The notes: generated from the letters alone by a model not told the origin. DNA of 64,000 bases from Mucilaginibacter sp. JRF (GCF_015223065.1 NZ_JADFBY010000003.1:248001-312000), one strand, 5' to 3'; shown: positions 1-9,262, numbered from the stretch's first letter. Program-made: numbers and translations.

Positions 1-1316
1 AAACAAGCACCCCTCCAACTGCTGCCAGCGGTGGTACTTTGTTGGGTGGTATTGATAAGATCACTTACATATTCCCTAATGCTTCGGCATCAGGTTCGGG
101 CGGTGGCCTGGTAAGTGGCGACAAGGTAAAACTGGGTAACTTTGATGCCGGTACATCTATTGGTTTTGTGTTGATACAAGATGCATGGACCGGCTCGGGC
201 GTTAACACCGGTAATACCAAATTCTACACTATGGATAAATTCAATCCTGAAACTACTACTTCATTAAAAAGACACAGTGTAATGCTTTATGACGATGTGC
301 ACAAAGTATATGTTTTAGGTTTTGAAGATCAGAACAGGCAAACAGGTGGTTCAGATAACGACTTTAACGATTTGGTTGTTTATGCTACCGCTAACCCTAT
401 AACTGCTATATCAAACACAGGTGTTGCTACTATTGATAACGGTGGCGATACTGATGGCGACGGCGTAATTGATGAATTGGATGCTTACCCTAATGATGCT
501 ACTAAAGCATACAACAGCTACTATCCATCAGCAAGCACTTATGCACAAGTTGCATTTGAAGATAACTGGCCAACTAAAGGCGATTATGATCTGAATGACC
601 TTGTGGTTAACTATCGCTACTCATTTGTAAGCAACGCTAAAAACCAGGTTGTGAGCATGAAAGGCGAGTTTGTACCAGTAGCTGCCGGTGCATCATTCAA
701 AAATGGTTTCGGTGTACAATTACCGGTAGCCGCTTCGTCAGTATCATCAGTAACAGGCCACAAAATTACAGGTACTTACCTGCAAATGTCATCAAACGGT
801 ACCGAGGCTGGTCAAGCCAAAGCGGTTATTATTCCGTTCGATAACCAGGATGCGGTGATCAAAAACGCTGATAACTCATTTTTTATCAATACCATGAATA
901 CAAAGGATAAAGTTACCGGTACAACAGTTACTGTTAACGTAACCTTTACTACAGCTATTGATCAGGCTAACCTTGCAGTATCAGCTTTCAATCCGTTCCT
1001 GATCAGCAATCAGCGTCGTGGTTATGAGATCCACCTGCCGGGCTTTGCACCAACTGATAAAGTAAACACTAAACTGTTCGGTACGGCTGATGATGCTTCG
1101 GCACCTGCAAGCGGTAAATATTATATCTCTACCGAGAACTGGCCATGGGCTATCAGCTATACAACAGCTATACTTTACCCTATTGAGGAAGCTAACATTA
1201 CTAAAGCTTACCTGCACTTTGCAGACTGGGCAGCATCAGGCGGTACATCATATACCGATTGGTACAGTAGCACTGCCGCGGGTTTCCGTAACACAAGCTT
1301 TATATATACCAAGTAA
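1..1316 (+). CDS. LruC domain-containing surface protein, 5' end outside window
   Basis: The reading frame is open from base 3 with no start in the window, so the N-terminus is missing. The visible part matches the downstream gene almost domain for domain: a DUF4114-like segment ending in SDNDFNDLVV, a calcium-loop-like DTDGDGVIDELDAYPND, then the LruC/DUF4842 region with FEDNWPTKGDYDLNDLVV. Such proteins are cell-surface or outer-membrane-associated in Bacteroidota and their function is unknown. It is a tandem paralogue of the next gene and is followed by a strong hairpin terminator. I infer a lipoprotein signal upstream by analogy only. Confidence 0.85.
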   Translation, partial: TSTPPTAASGGTLLGGIDKITYIFPNASASGSGGGLVSGDKVKLGNFDAGTSIGFVLIQDAWTGSGVNTGNTKFYTMDKFNPETTTSLKRHSVMLYDDVHKVYVLGFEDQNRQTGGSDNDFNDLVVYATANPITAISNTGVATIDNGGDTDGDGVIDELDAYPNDATKAYNSYYPSASTYAQVAFEDNWPTKGDYDLNDLVVNYRYSFVSNAKNQVVSMKGEFVPVAAGASFKNGFGVQLPVAASSVSSVTGHKITGTYLQMSSNGTEAGQAKAVIIPFDNQDAVIKNADNSFFINTMNTKDKVTGTTVTVNVTFTTAIDQANLAVSAFNPFLISNQRRGYEIHLPGFAPTDKVNTKLFGTADDASAPASGKYYISTENWPWAISYTTAILYPIEEANITKAYLHFADWAASGGTSYTDWYSSTAAGFRNTSFIYTK

Positions 1317-1354
1317 TTACTATAACTGACCGATAAGTTCAAGAAGTTGAACGG

Positions 1355-1390
1355 AATCCCGGCCGCTGGTAACAGCGCCGGGATTTTTTT
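1355..1390 (+). terminator. Rho-independent terminator after first LruC gene
   Basis: The stem AATCCCGGC/GCCGGGATT continues, after a one-base bulge, into GCTG/CAGC with a GTAA loop, and is followed directly by seven T. It separates the two LruC genes, so the downstream copy probably has its own promoter. Confidence 0.85.
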
Positions 1391-1578
1391 GTCCATTAAG
1401 TGAGCAATTGGTACGCTATTCTGTCCCTTATTTTCCCCAATGGGGAAAATATTTCCTGATTTTTGAAATCCGTTGGCACACCTATTTCGAATATTTAGCT
1501 GTAAATGCACCATTTTTTAAAAGTTGGAACTTTTATTGCCTAATGGATTGCATCAACACTAATTAATTTAAAATAATA

Positions 1579-3666
1579 ATGAAAAAGATCTACGCCTTTT
1601 TGCTTTTAGGTACATTAGCAGGCATGGCATCATGTAAAAAAGATGCTTCTACAGAACCAAGTCCGGTTACAAACACAGGTGATAAAATCGCCCCAGAAGG
1701 TTTCAACTTCAACACTACTAAAGACGTTACAGTTAACGTTACATTACGTACTAACAACGATCAGCCATTGGCCGGTGTAGTAGTTAGTGTATTCAACCCC
1801 TCAAATACTGAATCAGCTATCTTCAAAGCGGTAACAGATCAGAATGGTAAAATCAGTTCAAAAGTAACTGTTCCAACTTCAGCTACTGAATTAATAATCG
1901 ACCCTGCGTACGTAGGTTTAATTCGCAACGCTACAGCAACTATCAATGGTTCAGCAACTACAGCTATCATTGGTGGTAAAGATGGTTTCGGTGGCGATGT
2001 TATCGGCAACGCATCAACCGCAGCTTCAACTAAAATCAGCAACTCATTAAAAATTGCTGCTGCTACTAACGTAACTTTGGTTTATCCTACAGGTTACAGC
2101 AATTCAGCTGAGGCAGTAGTAAACACTACAAAATATCCTTTCAGCCTTGGTCGTCCAAAATATCTGGAAGAAACAGGTGATGTTATTGACGCTTCATTAT
2201 TAAAATACGTTAACGCATCATTGCCTGAGAACGTTGCTCTTACTAAATCTCACCCTGAGTATTTAACAAGCAGCGCTACTACAATATTAAAGGTAACAGC
2301 TACTTCAGATGTATGGGTAACTTTCGTATCAGAAGGTGCAGGTTTCCTTAACACTTTAGCTTACTACACTTACAAAACAGGTACTACTCCAACTGAAGCT
2401 AACATAAGCGATGCGGTTGTAGTATTCCCTAACGCTTCAGCAGTAGGTTCAGCCGGTGGTTTGAACTCTGGTGATAAAGTAAAATTGGGTCGTTTCTCAG
2501 CAGGTACATCAATCGGCTTTGTATTATTACAAAACGCATGGACAGGTAAAGGTATATCATTGACAGGTACTAAATACTTCTCAAACGATGCCCTTAACCC
2601 TGAAAGCAGCGCAAGCTTAAGAAGACACTCAGTATTGTTATATGACGATGCACACAAATTATTCCTGGTTGGTTTTGAGGATCTTCCACGTGATACTGAC
2701 TCTGATAACGACTTTAACGACGTAGTATTCTACGCTACTTCAAACCCTGTAGGTGGTATATCAAATGATGGTGTTCAAGACATCGACAACGGTGGTGACA
2801 CTGACGGTGACGGCGTACTTGACGAGCTTGACGCTTACCCTAACGATGCTACTAAAGCTTACGATAGCTACTATCCATCAGCTACTACTTATTCACAAGT
2901 TGCATTTGAGGATAACTGGCCAAACAAAGGTGACTATGACATGAATGACCTTGTTATAAACTACCGTTACAAATTTGTTTTGAACGCTAAAAATCAGGTT
3001 GTGAACATGGAAGGTACTTATAATGCAGTAGCATCAGGTGCATCATTCACTAACGGTTTCGGTGTACAACTACCGGTTAGCGCATCAGCAGTATCATCAG
3101 TAACTGGTCAAAAACGTACTGGTAATTACTTAACCATGTCATCAAACGGTACTGAATCTGGTCAAACTAAAGCGGTTATCATTCCTTTCGATCAGCAAGG
3201 CAGCGCACTTAAAAATGCTGATAACTCATTCTTTATCAACACCATCATGGCTAAAGATAAAGGTACTGTTACCCCGATAGTTGTAACTGTTAACTTTACT
3301 TCGCCAATTGATCAGGCTAACTTATTACCATCAGCATTCAATCCATTCCTGATCAGCAACCAGCGCCGCGGTTACGAGATTCACCTTCCAGGTTACGCTC
3401 CAACCGACAAAGCTGACACTAAGCTGTTCGGTACTAACGATGATGCTTCAAAACCAGCAAGCGGTAAATACTACTTATCAACTGAAAACTGGCCATGGGC
3501 TATCAGCTACAACACTGCTATCCCTTACCCAATTGAAGAAGCTAACATAACTAAAGCTTACCTTCACTTTGGCGAGTGGGCTGCATCAGGTGGTTTGTTA
3601 TTCAACGACTGGTACAGCACTTTAACAAGTGGCTTCAGAAACACTGCCTTGATCTACACAAAATAA
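1579..3666 (+). CDS. LruC domain-containing lipoprotein
   Basis: 695 aa. A lipoprotein signal is visible: MKKIYAF, a hydrophobic core, then MASC with the lipidated cysteine at residue 19. Residues about 45-125 look like a beta-sandwich. A DUF4114-like region follows (about 250-390) ending in DSDNDFNDVVFYA, then an acidic calcium-type loop DTDGDGVLDELDAYPND (about 407-423), then the LruC/DUF4842 domain to the C-terminus. The C-terminal 425 residues are nearly collinear with the preceding paralogue. Compared with that copy its codons look more uniform (many AAC, GGT, ACT, CGT), which hints at high expression. Function in the family is unknown; surface exposure is inferred. Confidence 0.9.
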   Translation: MKKIYAFLLLGTLAGMASCKKDASTEPSPVTNTGDKIAPEGFNFNTTKDVTVNVTLRTNNDQPLAGVVVSVFNPSNTESAIFKAVTDQNGKISSKVTVPTSATELIIDPAYVGLIRNATATINGSATTAIIGGKDGFGGDVIGNASTAASTKISNSLKIAAATNVTLVYPTGYSNSAEAVVNTTKYPFSLGRPKYLEETGDVIDASLLKYVNASLPENVALTKSHPEYLTSSATTILKVTATSDVWVTFVSEGAGFLNTLAYYTYKTGTTPTEANISDAVVVFPNASAVGSAGGLNSGDKVKLGRFSAGTSIGFVLLQNAWTGKGISLTGTKYFSNDALNPESSASLRRHSVLLYDDAHKLFLVGFEDLPRDTDSDNDFNDVVFYATSNPVGGISNDGVQDIDNGGDTDGDGVLDELDAYPNDATKAYDSYYPSATTYSQVAFEDNWPNKGDYDMNDLVINYRYKFVLNAKNQVVNMEGTYNAVASGASFTNGFGVQLPVSASAVSSVTGQKRTGNYLTMSSNGTESGQTKAVIIPFDQQGSALKNADNSFFINTIMAKDKGTVTPIVVTVNFTSPIDQANLLPSAFNPFLISNQRRGYEIHLPGYAPTDKADTKLFGTNDDASKPASGKYYLSTENWPWAISYNTAIPYPIEEANITKAYLHFGEWAASGGLLFNDWYSTLTSGFRNTALIYTK

Positions 3667-3691
3667 TATAGAGAGATTAGTGATTTGTGAG

Positions 3692-3728
3692 AAATGCATC
3701 GTCCTTCGGGTCGATGCATTTTTCGTTT
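3692..3728 (+). terminator. Hairpin terminator after LruC lipoprotein gene
   Basis: A ten-base stem, AAATGCATCG pairing with CGATGCATTT, encloses an inner CC-TTCG-GG hairpin and is followed by a T-rich run. Confidence 0.8.
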
Positions 3729-3779
3729 TATAGCTATTTTATAATTTATATTAGAGCGTGATAATTAACCGCGCCGCCT

Positions 3780-4355
3780 ATGTTCAGCACCCTTATTCAG
3801 CACATCAGCAAATACGTAACCTTAACTGCCGATGAACAGCAAATACTTACCGAATATTTTAAATATGAAGAAGTTGGCAAAAAGCATTACCTGCTATCAG
3901 AAGGTGAGGTATGTAACGAGCAGTACTTTGTAGTGAATGGCTGCCTGCGCATGTACTTCATCAAACAAAACGGTGCCGAACACATTGTACAATTCGGCAT
4001 TGATAACTGGTGGCTTGGCGATTATATGAGTATCGACACCAAAAAGCCATCCTCATTTTTTATACAAGCCGTAGAGAGATCTCAAATATTAAGGCTCAGC
4101 AGCACCAATCAGCAGCGATTGTTGGAACGCGTACCCAAGCTTGAACACTACTTTATGCGTGTGATGCAAAAAGGCTTCGGCGCTTTCCAAATGCGGATAT
4201 GTTACTTGTTCGACATGTCGGGCGAGGAGCAGTACAACCTGTTTGTCGACCGTTTCCCCGGCTTTGTACAGCGCGTACCACAATACATGCTGGCCTCATA
4301 CCTTGGTGTTACGCCGGAGTTTTTGAGTAAAATAAGGGGGAAGAAGAAGATTTAG
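3780..4355 (+). CDS. Crp/Fnr-family transcriptional regulator
   Basis: 191 aa. The N-terminal two thirds reads as a cyclic-nucleotide-binding-type beta-roll (LLSEGEVCNEQYFVVNGCLRMY, then IVQFGIDNWWLGDY). The C-terminal end holds the start of a helix-turn-helix, RVPQYMLASYLGVTPEFLSKIR. This is the short Bacteroidota Crp-like type, often called a cNMP-binding-domain regulator. Its effector and targets cannot be read from the sequence. It stands alone, with terminators on both sides. Shared-gap elements (a REP-like palindrome and a bidirectional terminator) follow it. Confidence 0.85.
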   Translation: MFSTLIQHISKYVTLTADEQQILTEYFKYEEVGKKHYLLSEGEVCNEQYFVVNGCLRMYFIKQNGAEHIVQFGIDNWWLGDYMSIDTKKPSSFFIQAVERSQILRLSSTNQQRLLERVPKLEHYFMRVMQKGFGAFQMRICYLFDMSGEEQYNLFVDRFPGFVQRVPQYMLASYLGVTPEFLSKIRGKKKI

Positions 4356-4360
4356 TAGAA

Positions 4361-4400
4361 GCCCCTCCTAAATGATCCCCAAGGGGGAAGACTTTTAATA
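4361..4400. repeat. Short interspersed palindromic element, copy 1
   Basis: It begins 6 bases after the Crp-like gene. The sequence GCCCCTCCTAAAT, TCCCC, AGGGGGA, GACTTTTAATA matches, with few changes, the reverse complement of bases 9634-9669 at the end of purU. It has an internal CCCC/GGGG fold. Confidence 0.7.
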
Positions 4401-4415
4401 TCGCTTTAAAATTCT

Positions 4416-4498
4416 TGTCATTTCGAACGAGGTACGAGGAGAAATCTGTCGCTTTGTAATGAATGCGTGCAGATTTCTCGCTATCGCTCGAAATGACA
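4416..4498. repeat. REP-like imperfect inverted repeat (TGTCATTTCGA arms)
   Basis: The left arm TGTCATTTCGAACGA, with GAGAAATCTG further in, pairs with the right arm CAGATTTCTC and TCGCTCGAAATGACA. A loop of roughly 15-20 bases separates the arms. The layout is that of a REP/BIME-type intergenic element. Copy number elsewhere in the genome cannot be seen here. Confidence 0.7.
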
Positions 4499-4511
4499 TA
4501 AGCATTAGGCA

Positions 4512-4548
4512 CTAAAAAACACGTCATTGCAATGACGCGTTTTTTTTA
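4512..4548. terminator. Bidirectional terminator between convergent genes
   Basis: A 24-base near-perfect palindrome centred on TTGCAA (one mismatch) has an A-run on the left and eight T on the right. It serves the Crp-like gene on the plus strand and the zinc-ribbon gene on the minus strand. Confidence 0.8.
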
Positions 4549-4554
4549 AGTAAC

Positions 4555-5661
4555 TTAATTACTAAAACAAATGATCAGCACAGCAATGATCGCCAGTATC
4601 ATCAATATAAAAAGGGTGATCTTAACGGCGCTGTAGGGGCGTTTGCCTATGACCTCGCCGGTGCGGGCATTTACGGTGAACTGGTATACCTTGTTGTTGT
4701 AGTTGTAGGCGCTAACCCATACAGGCAGCAAAATATACTTTATGCCGATGTTGTCATAAGCAGTGGTGCTGCTATCAATACGTTGTTCGTCGCCGCCAAT
4801 GTCACGGCAAATAGCTTCGCGAATGTAGGGATCAATCATATGCTTGGCCATAACCAAGCCGGTTTCGGGAGTGTACTGAAAATTCTCGCACCTGAAACCA
4901 CTCAGATAACGCTCATCAAAATGATTCAGTTGGTTCAGATCCCAGGGGGCAAGCTCGGTTAGGGTTGCCTCGGGCAACGATTCGCTTGACGGTACCAATA
5001 CATCATTATAATTGCCTTCAACCGTGCCTGATGCATAGCTCCAGCGGGTTTTACGTACCTGCCGGGTTTGGGTTTGGCGCTTACCATCAACCATAGTGGT
5101 GTAGGTTTCGGTGACATAATAGTGGTCGCCGCGCTCGCCTTTGTAGCGGGTCAGGGTATCGGTATCATAACTCCAAAAGGGCATGTATACACCCTTGAGT
5201 GCCGATACATTGGCATTGATACTTTTTGATAGGTTTGATGGCGCGAACCATAATCCTTTAAGCCACTTGTTAAAATATGCTACTGCTGTTTTAGTATCAA
5301 CCTTAAATGGTAGTATGTAATGCGGCCTGATCATCACATCAGCCGACTCAGACACCACCAGCGGAGATGCGCAGAAAGGACATTTATCAGCCGTTGTTCC
5401 GTCGTCGAGCTTAGTTTCAGAGCCGCAACCGCTACACTTTACAGCATGCAATAACACTGTGCTGTACAGCTTTTTATTCTCGGTTATATACTGCTCGTAG
5501 TCGAGCGCAATAATAGGCACGGCTGATGTTAATATATCTTCATCGGCCCCGCAATGGTCGCAGCGCAGCTTATTAGTGCCGGGTAAAAAATGTGTTGAAG
5601 CGCCGCAGCTTTTGCATTTAAGCAAGCCACTAACTTCGGATAGATAAGGTTCGGTACTCAT
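4555..5661 (-). CDS. Double zinc-ribbon protein with C-terminal membrane anchor
   Basis: 368 aa. Two zinc ribbons of identical geometry are visible: C16-x2-C19 with C34-x2-C37, and C76-x2-C79 with C94-x2-C97. A long soluble region follows, and the last roughly 25 residues form one hydrophobic helix (about VKITLFILMILAIIAVLIIC) ending close to the C-terminus, suggesting a tail-anchored protein. It lies 12 bases downstream of the SPFH-GYF2 gene on the same strand, so the two are probably one operon. In Bacillus, YdjG (zinc-ribbon-like) and YdjI (SPFH) work with PspA in membrane stress; a similar role is an inference. Confidence 0.75.
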   Translation of the reverse strand: MSTEPYLSEVSGLLKCKSCGASTHFLPGTNKLRCDHCGADEDILTSAVPIIALDYEQYITENKKLYSTVLLHAVKCSGCGSETKLDDGTTADKCPFCASPLVVSESADVMIRPHYILPFKVDTKTAVAYFNKWLKGLWFAPSNLSKSINANVSALKGVYMPFWSYDTDTLTRYKGERGDHYYVTETYTTMVDGKRQTQTRQVRKTRWSYASGTVEGNYNDVLVPSSESLPEATLTELAPWDLNQLNHFDERYLSGFRCENFQYTPETGLVMAKHMIDPYIREAICRDIGGDEQRIDSSTTAYDNIGIKYILLPVWVSAYNYNNKVYQFTVNARTGEVIGKRPYSAVKITLFILMILAIIAVLIICFSN

Positions 5662-5673
5662 TTATAAAATTAA

Positions 5674-6786
5674 TTATACAAGCGGTGGCGGCGTGTTACC
5701 AAACAGGTCGGCCAGTTCATCAACCGATTCGGCCGCGGCCCAGTCGGTCATGCCTTTTTTCCAAACCTTGGTATCGCCGGTTAATTGCTTTTGGTTGATG
5801 ATGTTTTTCAGTTGATCCAGCGTAGCCGGCCCTTCCGATTTTCCATCAATAGCGATATAATATTGTGTTTCGACTTTTATTGGCGGAGGGCCATCATTTG
5901 CCGGAGGTGTGTTATTTACCTGGTTATCCTTAAAAATATTACCTACCTGCCCCATCATGGCAGCACCTACACCCAGGCCCATACCGGCAGCACCCAGATT
6001 GCCGCCAATGCTGTTCTCGGCCGATTTTTCGATAGCGTTAGCTGCCTGAAACTGCGCATAAGCCCCCAGGTTGCCGATTATACCCATTTGGGTACGTTTA
6101 TCGAGCGCGCTTTCCACTTCGGGTGGTAACGATATATTTTCAACCAATAACGATGTAAGTATCAAGCCAATCTCGGTAAGATCAGGAGCAATATTGTTCT
6201 TGATGATCACGCCTACTTCATCATAATTAGCGGCCAGATCAAGCACCGGTATTTTTGAGGCTGCAACGGTATCCATACCTCGCGATACTATGATGTTGCG
6301 CAACTGCTCGTTAATATTATCTACATTAAAATCGGCACCTGTACCGGCTATCTGCTTAAAAAACGTAGCGGCATCGCTCACCCTGAAAGCATACGAACCA
6401 AAGGCACGCAACCTTACCGGGCCAAACTCGGCATCGCGCAGCATAACCGGATTTTTGGTACCCCATTTTTGATTGGTGAACATGCGGGTGCTCACAAAAT
6501 AAACATCAACCTTAAACGGACTTTGAAAGCCATACTTCCAACCTTGTATAGTGGTTAGTATGGGCATGTTTTGGGTAGTAAGCTCGTACATGCCGGGTTG
6601 AAAAACGTCGGCTATCTTGCCCTCGTTAACAAATATGGCCACCTGCGATTCGCGCACCGTAAGCTTGGCGCCCATCTTAATGGCATTATCGTTACGCGGA
6701 TACTTCCATATCAAGGTATCGTGGGTATTGTCAACCCATTCAATAATATCGATAAGTTCGTTAAGCAATCTGCTGAAAAGTCCCAT
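5674..6786 (-). CDS. SPFH domain protein with C-terminal GYF_2 domain
   Basis: 370 aa. The N-terminal 260 residues look like the virion-core/YdjI-type SPFH family (KYPRNDNAIKMGAKLTVRESQ, QPGMYELTTQNMP, RGMDTVAASKIPVLDLA). A glycine-rich linker follows. The end (about 312-366) is a GYF_2 domain (YYIAIDGKSEGPATLDQL, WKKGMTDWAAAESVDEL). There is no clear membrane helix, so it is probably a peripheral membrane scaffold. It is the first gene of a two-gene operon with the tail-anchored zinc-ribbon protein. GYF_2 domains bind protein partners in known cases; the partner here is unknown. Confidence 0.85.
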   Translation of the reverse strand: MGLFSRLLNELIDIIEWVDNTHDTLIWKYPRNDNAIKMGAKLTVRESQVAIFVNEGKIADVFQPGMYELTTQNMPILTTIQGWKYGFQSPFKVDVYFVSTRMFTNQKWGTKNPVMLRDAEFGPVRLRAFGSYAFRVSDAATFFKQIAGTGADFNVDNINEQLRNIIVSRGMDTVAASKIPVLDLAANYDEVGVIIKNNIAPDLTEIGLILTSLLVENISLPPEVESALDKRTQMGIIGNLGAYAQFQAANAIEKSAENSIGGNLGAAGMGLGVGAAMMGQVGNIFKDNQVNNTPPANDGPPPIKVETQYYIAIDGKSEGPATLDQLKNIINQKQLTGDTKVWKKGMTDWAAAESVDELADLFGNTPPPLV

Positions 6787-6845
6787 AAGGTAGTTTTTTG
6801 TTTAAATGTAGTGATAAGATTAAAAAACGCGGTATTTGTTACATA

Positions 6846-7721
6846 TCAGGTGTTTTGAGCCCGCAATTTTTCGATTGCGCGTGTGGCATTCTGATCGGCT
6901 TTTCTGATCTTATAGTCCATCCATTTATCCTTGAACAATCGGCGCATGGTATTATCAAACCTACGTACCAAAAATATATTATTAAAGCCGCGCAGGCGTT
7001 CAACCGGGCGCTCGTTAAGCATACGCAGGCTAACCGAGTAGCCCTCGGTAACATATTTTATGTAATGCCAGTAGCCTGACGGTATGTACAATGTTTCGCC
7101 GGGTTGCAGATCGCACTCCCAGCCTTGCAGGTATTGCAGCGCAGGGTAGCGTTCCAAATCAGGCTCGTTCAGGTTGGCTATGCCATGAAAGTTAAAAGGC
7201 AGTTTGTATAGCAACGGCGATTGCTCCAGCGAGAAAAGCAGCACCTTTTTAACGCCCTTAAATTGGGTTAAAAATATATGCGACATATCAATATCGTAAT
7301 GATAACGTACGCTCGATCCCTCGCCACCAAAAAACATATAAGGTAACCATGATACTATGCGGCCGCCGGTAGGGTCGTTATACACCAAATCCTTTTTAAG
7401 CTCAGGGTTATGTTGTAATAAGTTGAACAGAAACAGGCGTAATTCGGCCGGGCCTTGCTCTATCATATCCAGGTATTCGCCAAAGGTAGCCTTCATGATA
7501 GGCGCACTCGTGGCACGATCATTAAACTCGTTTTCACGACCGTAAAGGTTAACCTTATAATCTCCGGCTATCTCCTTAAAATACTCATAGCTCCACTTTT
7601 GCAGCGCGGGGCTATCTTTAACTAAGCTTTTAAATACAACCGGAGTTTTGGTTTGTAAATGAAGTTTTTGAAAATCAGCCCGGTCTATATCGTCAACCCG
7701 GGCAATTGGTTTTAGCAACAT
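6846..7721 (-). CDS. Cupin-like / JmjC domain protein
   Basis: 291 aa of the Cupin_8 (JmjC-like) type. The Fe(II)-binding triad appears intact: H141 and D143 in RYHYDIDMSHIF, and H219 in YIPSGYWHYIKY. Members of the family are 2-oxoglutarate-dependent oxygenases, typically hydroxylases acting on proteins or RNA-associated targets. The substrate is not readable. The ATG lies only five bases after a TAAATTTG promoter element, so the transcript may be nearly leaderless. It lies 59 bp upstream of the SPFH gene and could be cotranscribed. Confidence 0.8.
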   Translation of the reverse strand: MLLKPIARVDDIDRADFQKLHLQTKTPVVFKSLVKDSPALQKWSYEYFKEIAGDYKVNLYGRENEFNDRATSAPIMKATFGEYLDMIEQGPAELRLFLFNLLQHNPELKKDLVYNDPTGGRIVSWLPYMFFGGEGSSVRYHYDIDMSHIFLTQFKGVKKVLLFSLEQSPLLYKLPFNFHGIANLNEPDLERYPALQYLQGWECDLQPGETLYIPSGYWHYIKYVTEGYSVSLRMLNERPVERLRGFNNIFLVRRFDNTMRRLFKDKWMDYKIRKADQNATRAIEKLRAQNT

Positions 7722-7726
7722 GGTAT

Positions 7727-7756
7727 CAAATTTACAAATACGGGCTAATTGGCAAA
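7727..7756 (-). promoter_or_regulatory. Bacteroidota-type promoter of the cupin gene
   Basis: On the minus strand, TTTG, 18 bases, then TAAATTTG matches the -33/-7 consensus known for Bacteroidota housekeeping sigma. The -7 box ends five bases before the ATG. Confidence 0.6.
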
Positions 7757-7851
7757 GCCCAAATCATGAGCAATTTAAGGTAAAACAGGGCAACTCCAAT
7801 ATTTTTACCTTATGATGTATATTTAATAATATTTAAAAGATATCGCGCCTG

Positions 7852-9165
7852 CTATTCAGACTTATTAACGGCTTTAACCCAAACATGCACAGGTATACCG
7901 GCAATCATCAGCATAAAACCATAAAATACGGTACGTTCGCCCGCCCCTATAATAGCCCATGCGCAATAAGCGAATGCCAGTAACGCTAACACAATAGCAC
8001 CGGTAATACCCTGTTTAATATTATTTTTTAGCCTGATAATAATGTATGATGCCATGGTGAACAGGTAAGGCACAAACACCGCGAATACCGACAGCAGCAT
8101 TAAAAACCTGAACTGCTCTACCAAACCCTTAGTATAATTCATGGCCATAAAAGCTGATACCATTATACTATTGATCACCATACCCACGTAAGGTACACCA
8201 CGTTTATTTTCGCGGGCGAATATGGTAGGGAACAGGTTATCTTTTGCTATGGATCGGGGTATTTGTCCTTGTATGAGTATCCAGCCGTTAAGGGCGCCAA
8301 AAGCGGCTATGGCAATACCGGCACTCACCCAATACCTTGCTGAGCTACCGAACATGATCACCGCGGCATCGGCATAAGGCGTAGCCGATGCTGCCAGTTT
8401 TTGCACCGGGATAACACCCATAATGCTGATGCTGCCCAGCAAATAAATTAGCGTAGCAATGCTTAAGCCTAAAACCGTAGCACGCGATACGGTTTTACCG
8501 GCATTTTCAACATCGGCTGCGGGTATGGCAGCGCTTTCAATACCCACAAACGCAAACATGGCCAGCGTGGCTGTAGCGTTAATAGCCGCCGATATTGATG
8601 TGCCGCTGCTGTTGAACGGCAAAAAGTTATCAAACCTGATAAAAAACAAACCGCCTATAGCCACAACAATCAGCGGGACTAACTTTAGGATAGTAGTAGC
8701 CAACTGCAATTTGCCTGATACCACAATGCCGCCGGTGTTTACCCAGGTAAGCAGCCATATAGCAGCCAAGCCTGTGATGATGGATGCCGTGGCGCTGTTG
8801 CCCAACATCGGCACAAAAGTACTCAGCGCGCTAACCAGCGATATGGTAATGGCCGCATTGGCGCATGACACGGCCACCCAGTAACACCACGCCACCAGGA
8901 AGCCCGCGAAATCGCCGAAGCCGCTACGGGTATAAACGTATGGTCCGCCGGATATCTGCGGCAGCAGCTTGCTCAGGTTACCAAATACCCTGGCCAAAAA
9001 ATAAGCGCCAATGGCCGCGAACACCCACCCTAACAAACTCACACTTCCGAATGATGCCATTGCCGACGGCATCAGGAATACCCCCGCGCCTATCATGTTG
9101 CCTATCACCAGGGAGGTGCTCGTCCATAAACCTAATTTGTTTTTGCTTGCAGCTGATGAGGGCAT
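7852..9165 (-). CDS. APC-family amino acid antiporter (AdiC-like)
   Basis: 437 aa with about 12 hydrophobic segments. The start of TM1, GNMIGAGVFLMPSAMA, is the substrate-binding unwound helix of the APC superfamily. PQISGGPYVYTR, FVGIESAAIPAADVENAGKTV and GWILIQGQIPRSIAKDNLFP line up with the arginine:agmatine antiporter AdiC of Escherichia coli. It acts in the inner membrane exchanging amino acids or amines. The substrate is not settled: no adjacent decarboxylase gene supports an acid-resistance role. Confidence 0.85.
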   Translation of the reverse strand: MPSSAASKNKLGLWTSTSLVIGNMIGAGVFLMPSAMASFGSVSLLGWVFAAIGAYFLARVFGNLSKLLPQISGGPYVYTRSGFGDFAGFLVAWCYWVAVSCANAAITISLVSALSTFVPMLGNSATASIITGLAAIWLLTWVNTGGIVVSGKLQLATTILKLVPLIVVAIGGLFFIRFDNFLPFNSSGTSISAAINATATLAMFAFVGIESAAIPAADVENAGKTVSRATVLGLSIATLIYLLGSISIMGVIPVQKLAASATPYADAAVIMFGSSARYWVSAGIAIAAFGALNGWILIQGQIPRSIAKDNLFPTIFARENKRGVPYVGMVINSIMVSAFMAMNYTKGLVEQFRFLMLLSVFAVFVPYLFTMASYIIIRLKNNIKQGITGAIVLALLAFAYCAWAIIGAGERTVFYGFMLMIAGIPVHVWVKAVNKSE

Positions 9166-9228
9166 AAATTGGCAGTGGTGTTTTTAAAGCAAAATAGGTA
9201 TTTATTTTTTGATATTGAGTATTGATAA

Positions 9229-9262
9229 ACCCCTCCCTGCCCTCCCCAGGGAGGGAATTAAT
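9229..9262. repeat. GC-rich palindrome related to the CCCTCC elements
   Basis: CCCTCCCT (9231-9238) pairs perfectly with AGGGAGGG (9248-9255). The surrounding bases resemble the elements at 4361 and 9634. It sits in the leader side of the AdiC-like gene. Confidence 0.55.

Noticed and set aside
8459-8884. A 141-codon frame opposite the AdiC-like gene, and similar long frames opposite rpoA, dnaK and hisS
   Set aside because: These are antisense shadows of conserved genes with no motif of their own.
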